From positions 1 to 6,820 of the forward strand of contig CALHDP010000153.1 in assembly GCA_938023085.1 (NCBI GenBank): a DNA stretch of 6,820 bases, read 5' to 3'. Made by a program: the position numbers and the translations under genes. The DNA is from an uncultured Collinsella sp. (lineage in GTDB: Bacteria; Actinomycetota; Coriobacteriia; Coriobacteriales; Coriobacteriaceae). Positions 4,997 through 6,820 of this stretch are shown in pieces (position 1 is the stretch's first letter; every line of letters starts with the position of its first letter). The notes under the pieces were generated by a model. The model made no database searches and was not told where the DNA came from. It saw only the letters and a list, made by a program, of their open reading frames with translations.

Positions 4997-5903
4997 CGTG
5001 GGCTACTCCTTCAAAGAGGCAATCAGCCACTTCTTCCGTAACTGGACTACCTCGCTCGGCGCCGTCATCACGATCTTCCTTTCGCTGTTTATCATCGGCC
5101 TGTTCATTATGGGTTCCGCGATGCTGAACTCCGTGATCGGCACCGTCGAGGATCAGGTCGTCATCAACGCCTTTATTAGCGATGACGCCGACCAGGCAGA
5201 TGTTCAGGCCTTTGAGGCCGAGCTCAAGACGTGGAGCAACGTCAAGTCCGTGACGTACAAGGACAAGGACGACGCGCTGGCCGAGTACACGAGCAAGATG
5301 TCGGGTAACGCCGACGCAACCATGAGCGCGCTCGACGGTCAGAACCCGCTGCCGGCTTCGTTTGCCATCGAGATGGACGATCCGTCCAAGGTCGAGAGCA
5401 CGGCCCAGAAGCTCAAGAAGAACGCCGATTTTCAGAAGATCGCGGACGACGGCGACGTTAACGCGAGCGTTCTGTACGGCCAGGAGGAAGTGAGCCGCCT
5501 GTTCCAGGTGACGAACTACGTCCGTCTCGCCGCCGTGGTGCTTGTCGGCCTGCTGACCTTTATCGCGTTCATTTTCATTAACAACACGATTCGCCTGTCC
5601 ATTACGGCGCGTCGTCGTGAGATCGCGATCATGCGCCTGGTGGGCGCAGGCAACGGCTTCATTCGCGGGCCGTTCATTACCGAGGGCGTGCTGCAGGCCA
5701 TTTTGGGCTCGCTGCTTTCCATCGGCGTGCTGGAGCTGCTGCGTAACCTGATGGTTCCGCGTCTGCAGGAGAGCATCGGCTGGATGTCGTTTGCCCTGCC
5801 GATGCAGTACTACCTGGTGACCTATGCTGCGCTGATTCTGGTCGGTGTCATTATCGGTCTCTTTGGTTCCGCCATCGCCATGCGCCGCTACCTGCGCGTG
5901 TAG
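4983..5903 (+). CDS. ftsX: Cell division membrane protein FtsX
   Basis: FtsX is the membrane partner of FtsE and passes its ATPase cycle to cell-wall hydrolases outside the membrane. The 306 residues match the usual FtsX size. One transmembrane helix (about 24-46) is followed by a large extracytoplasmic domain (about 50-175) with the conserved NPLPASF motif (121-127). Three more helices lie at about 181-201, 232-255 and 277-299. The cytoplasmic loop RREIAIMRLVGAGNGFIRGP (211-230) is the classic FtsX/MacB-type stretch that contacts the ATPase. The gene starts inside ftsE. No M23 or NlpC/P60 hydrolase partner is encoded directly downstream, so the enzyme it activates must lie elsewhere. Confidence 0.95.
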   Translation: MAPTNVGYSFKEAISHFFRNWTTSLGAVITIFLSLFIIGLFIMGSAMLNSVIGTVEDQVVINAFISDDADQADVQAFEAELKTWSNVKSVTYKDKDDALAEYTSKMSGNADATMSALDGQNPLPASFAIEMDDPSKVESTAQKLKKNADFQKIADDGDVNASVLYGQEEVSRLFQVTNYVRLAAVVLVGLLTFIAFIFINNTIRLSITARRREIAIMRLVGAGNGFIRGPFITEGVLQAILGSLLSIGVLELLRNLMVPRLQESIGWMSFALPMQYYLVTYAALILVGVIIGLFGSAIAMRRYLRV

Positions 5904-5928
5904 GCATGTTTGGAATTCGTTCCTTCCA

Positions 5929-5961
5929 ACGGGTCGTTCCTTTTGGGGCGGCCCGTTTTTT
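5929..5961 (+). terminator. Intrinsic terminator after ftsEX
   Basis: ACGGGTCGTTCC (5929-5940) pairs over all 12 positions with GGGGCGGCCCGT (5945-5956), counting three G.U pairs, across a TTTT loop. Six T residues follow (5956-5961). It lies 25 nt after the ftsX stop. A smaller TTGGAA/TTCCAA hairpin (5910-5929) abuts it. Confidence 0.92.
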
Positions 5962-5988
5962 GTCCCCTAGGGATCATTTGGGTAGACT
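5960..5988 (+). promoter_or_regulatory. Candidate promoter for the RNase R gene
   Basis: TTGTCC (5960-5965, four of six) and TAGACT (5983-5988, four of six with the key TA...T positions) are separated by exactly 17 bases. The -35 overlaps the T-tract of the preceding terminator. It would give a leader of about 30 nt before the start at 6027. Confidence 0.45.
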
Positions 5989-6016
5989 CTTGGGATGTAA
6001 ACGGCAATCGATAGTT

Positions 6017-6022
6017 AGGAGG
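6017..6022 (+). promoter_or_regulatory. Ribosome binding site of the RNase R gene
   Basis: A consensus AGGAGG lies four bases before ATG at 6027. The spacing is a little short, but there is no better start nearby, and the following codons are in the gene's frame. Confidence 0.75.
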
Positions 6023-6026
6023 CGCC

Positions 6027-6820
6027 ATGGGGCGCAATAACAAGCATAAGCGTGGAGCTCGCAATAAGCGCGGGCCGGTGCGCAGCGAACGTCGTCCGAG
6101 CCTGACCGGGCGCGTGCAGCTCCATGAGCACAGTGCCTACGTTGTAACCGAAAACGGCGACTACAAGGTCATGGGTCGCGGTAAGCGTGAGATCATGGAC
6201 GGCGATACCGTTGCCGTGAGCATTAAGAATAGCCCGCACGGTGAGCGGCGCGCCGTGATTGAAGGCGTGGTTGAGCGCGCAGCCATAAGCGTGGTGGGTA
6301 CGTACCAGATCGCCGGTCCGCTCGGTGTGATTGAGCCGCTCGATTCGCGCCTGAAGGCCGACTTCATCATTCTGCCCGAGGATACCTCGGCGGATCGTCT
6401 GGGTGTCCACCCGGGTGATGCCGTTGTCGCGCGCATTTTGACCTACCCGACGCGCCTGGAATCGGGCACTGTGACGATCGAACGCCGCATTGGCGGAGAT
6501 GACGCGCCCGATTTGGGCGTTCAATATGTGATGGCGCGTTACGGCTATACCGATAGCTATCCCGAGGCCGCGCTAGACGAGGCCGAGGGGCTTTCGCTCG
6601 ATGTGTCCGCGGCGCTTAAGGACCCGCTCCGCCGCGATCTGCGCGACCGCTTTGTCATCACGATCGACCCGGTCGACGCGCGCGACTTTGACGATGCCAT
6701 TTCGCTGGAGCGCACGCCCGAGGGTGGCTATAAGCTGGGTGTGCATATCGCCGACGTTTCACACTATGTGGCTTGGGACGGGCATATCGATCTTGAGGCT
6801 CGCCATCGCACGACATCGGT
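6027..6820 (+). CDS. rnr: Ribonuclease R/II family exoribonuclease, 5' part
   Basis: The first 264 residues are visible; the gene continues past the right edge. The enzyme degrades RNA 3'-to-5' in the cytoplasm, including structured and rRNA/mRNA substrates. The N-terminus is a very basic tail (1-23, MGRNNKHKRGARNKRG). Two OB-like cold-shock domains follow (about 25-85, and about 88-155 starting near GTYQIAGPLG). The RNB catalytic domain begins near residue 195: the metal-binding aspartates Asp214, Asp220, Asp222 and Asp223 lie in TIDPVDARDFDDAI (212-225), spaced as in RNase II/R, followed by HIADVSHYV (240-248) and the start of the RTTS motif. The RNB motif comes about 60 residues earlier than I recall for B. 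subtilis RNase R, so the N-terminal helix-turn-helix seems absent and is replaced by the basic tail. Whether the C-terminal S1 domain is present cannot be seen, so RNase R rather than RNase II is likely but not certain. Confidence 0.9.
   Translation, partial: MGRNNKHKRGARNKRGPVRSERRPSLTGRVQLHEHSAYVVTENGDYKVMGRGKREIMDGDTVAVSIKNSPHGERRAVIEGVVERAAISVVGTYQIAGPLGVIEPLDSRLKADFIILPEDTSADRLGVHPGDAVVARILTYPTRLESGTVTIERRIGGDDAPDLGVQYVMARYGYTDSYPEAALDEAEGLSLDVSAALKDPLRRDLRDRFVITIDPVDARDFDDAISLERTPEGGYKLGVHIADVSHYVAWDGHIDLEARHRTTS

Overview
This window looks like chromosomal DNA of a high-GC Gram-positive of the class Coriobacteriia, most likely Collinsella or a close relative. I infer this from the GC-rich codon use, the two-polypeptide transketolase, a zinc-ribbon/transmembrane protein of a type I associate with this class, an FtsE with a long Ala/Pro/Gln-rich tail, and an RNase R-type nuclease near ftsEX. 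No database search was possible, so the genus is an inference. There are no tRNA, rRNA, CRISPR, phage or transposase genes.

Layout. Positions 1-199 are an AT-rich leader holding a near-palindrome of LacI-operator type (27-44) and a weak candidate promoter. Positions 200-1973 hold two tightly coupled genes for the N- and C-terminal halves of transketolase, which together make one thiamine-diphosphate enzyme of the non-oxidative pentose phosphate pathway. A perfect 13-bp hairpin (2027-2063) lies between this operon and the convergent minus-strand gene 2085-3353 and probably terminates both. That gene encodes a membrane-anchored protein with an N-terminal zinc ribbon, one transmembrane helix and a large extracytoplasmic part; its last third is encoded by DNA of much lower GC than the rest.

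The 422-bp gap 3354-3775 separates this gene from the divergent ftsE. It contains two inverted repeats that no gene explains: a perfect 21-bp inverted repeat with a 27-nt loop (3445-3513), and an imperfect palindrome of about 128 bp (3544-3671). An extended -10 promoter follows, then ftsE and ftsX (3776-5903), which overlap by 14 nt and form the ABC-type complex that controls septal cell-wall hydrolysis. FtsE starts with GTG and carries about 170 extra N-terminal residues of low complexity. A strong intrinsic terminator (5929-5961) ends ftsEX, and a candidate promoter overlapping its T-tract leads into an RNase R/RNase II family exoribonuclease gene that runs off the right edge.

Most of the window is housekeeping. 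The parts that deserve attention are the two inverted repeats before ftsE, the FtsE tail, the mosaic composition of the zinc-ribbon gene, and the possible LacI-type operator before the transketolase pair. I see no convincing evidence of a new multi-gene system.
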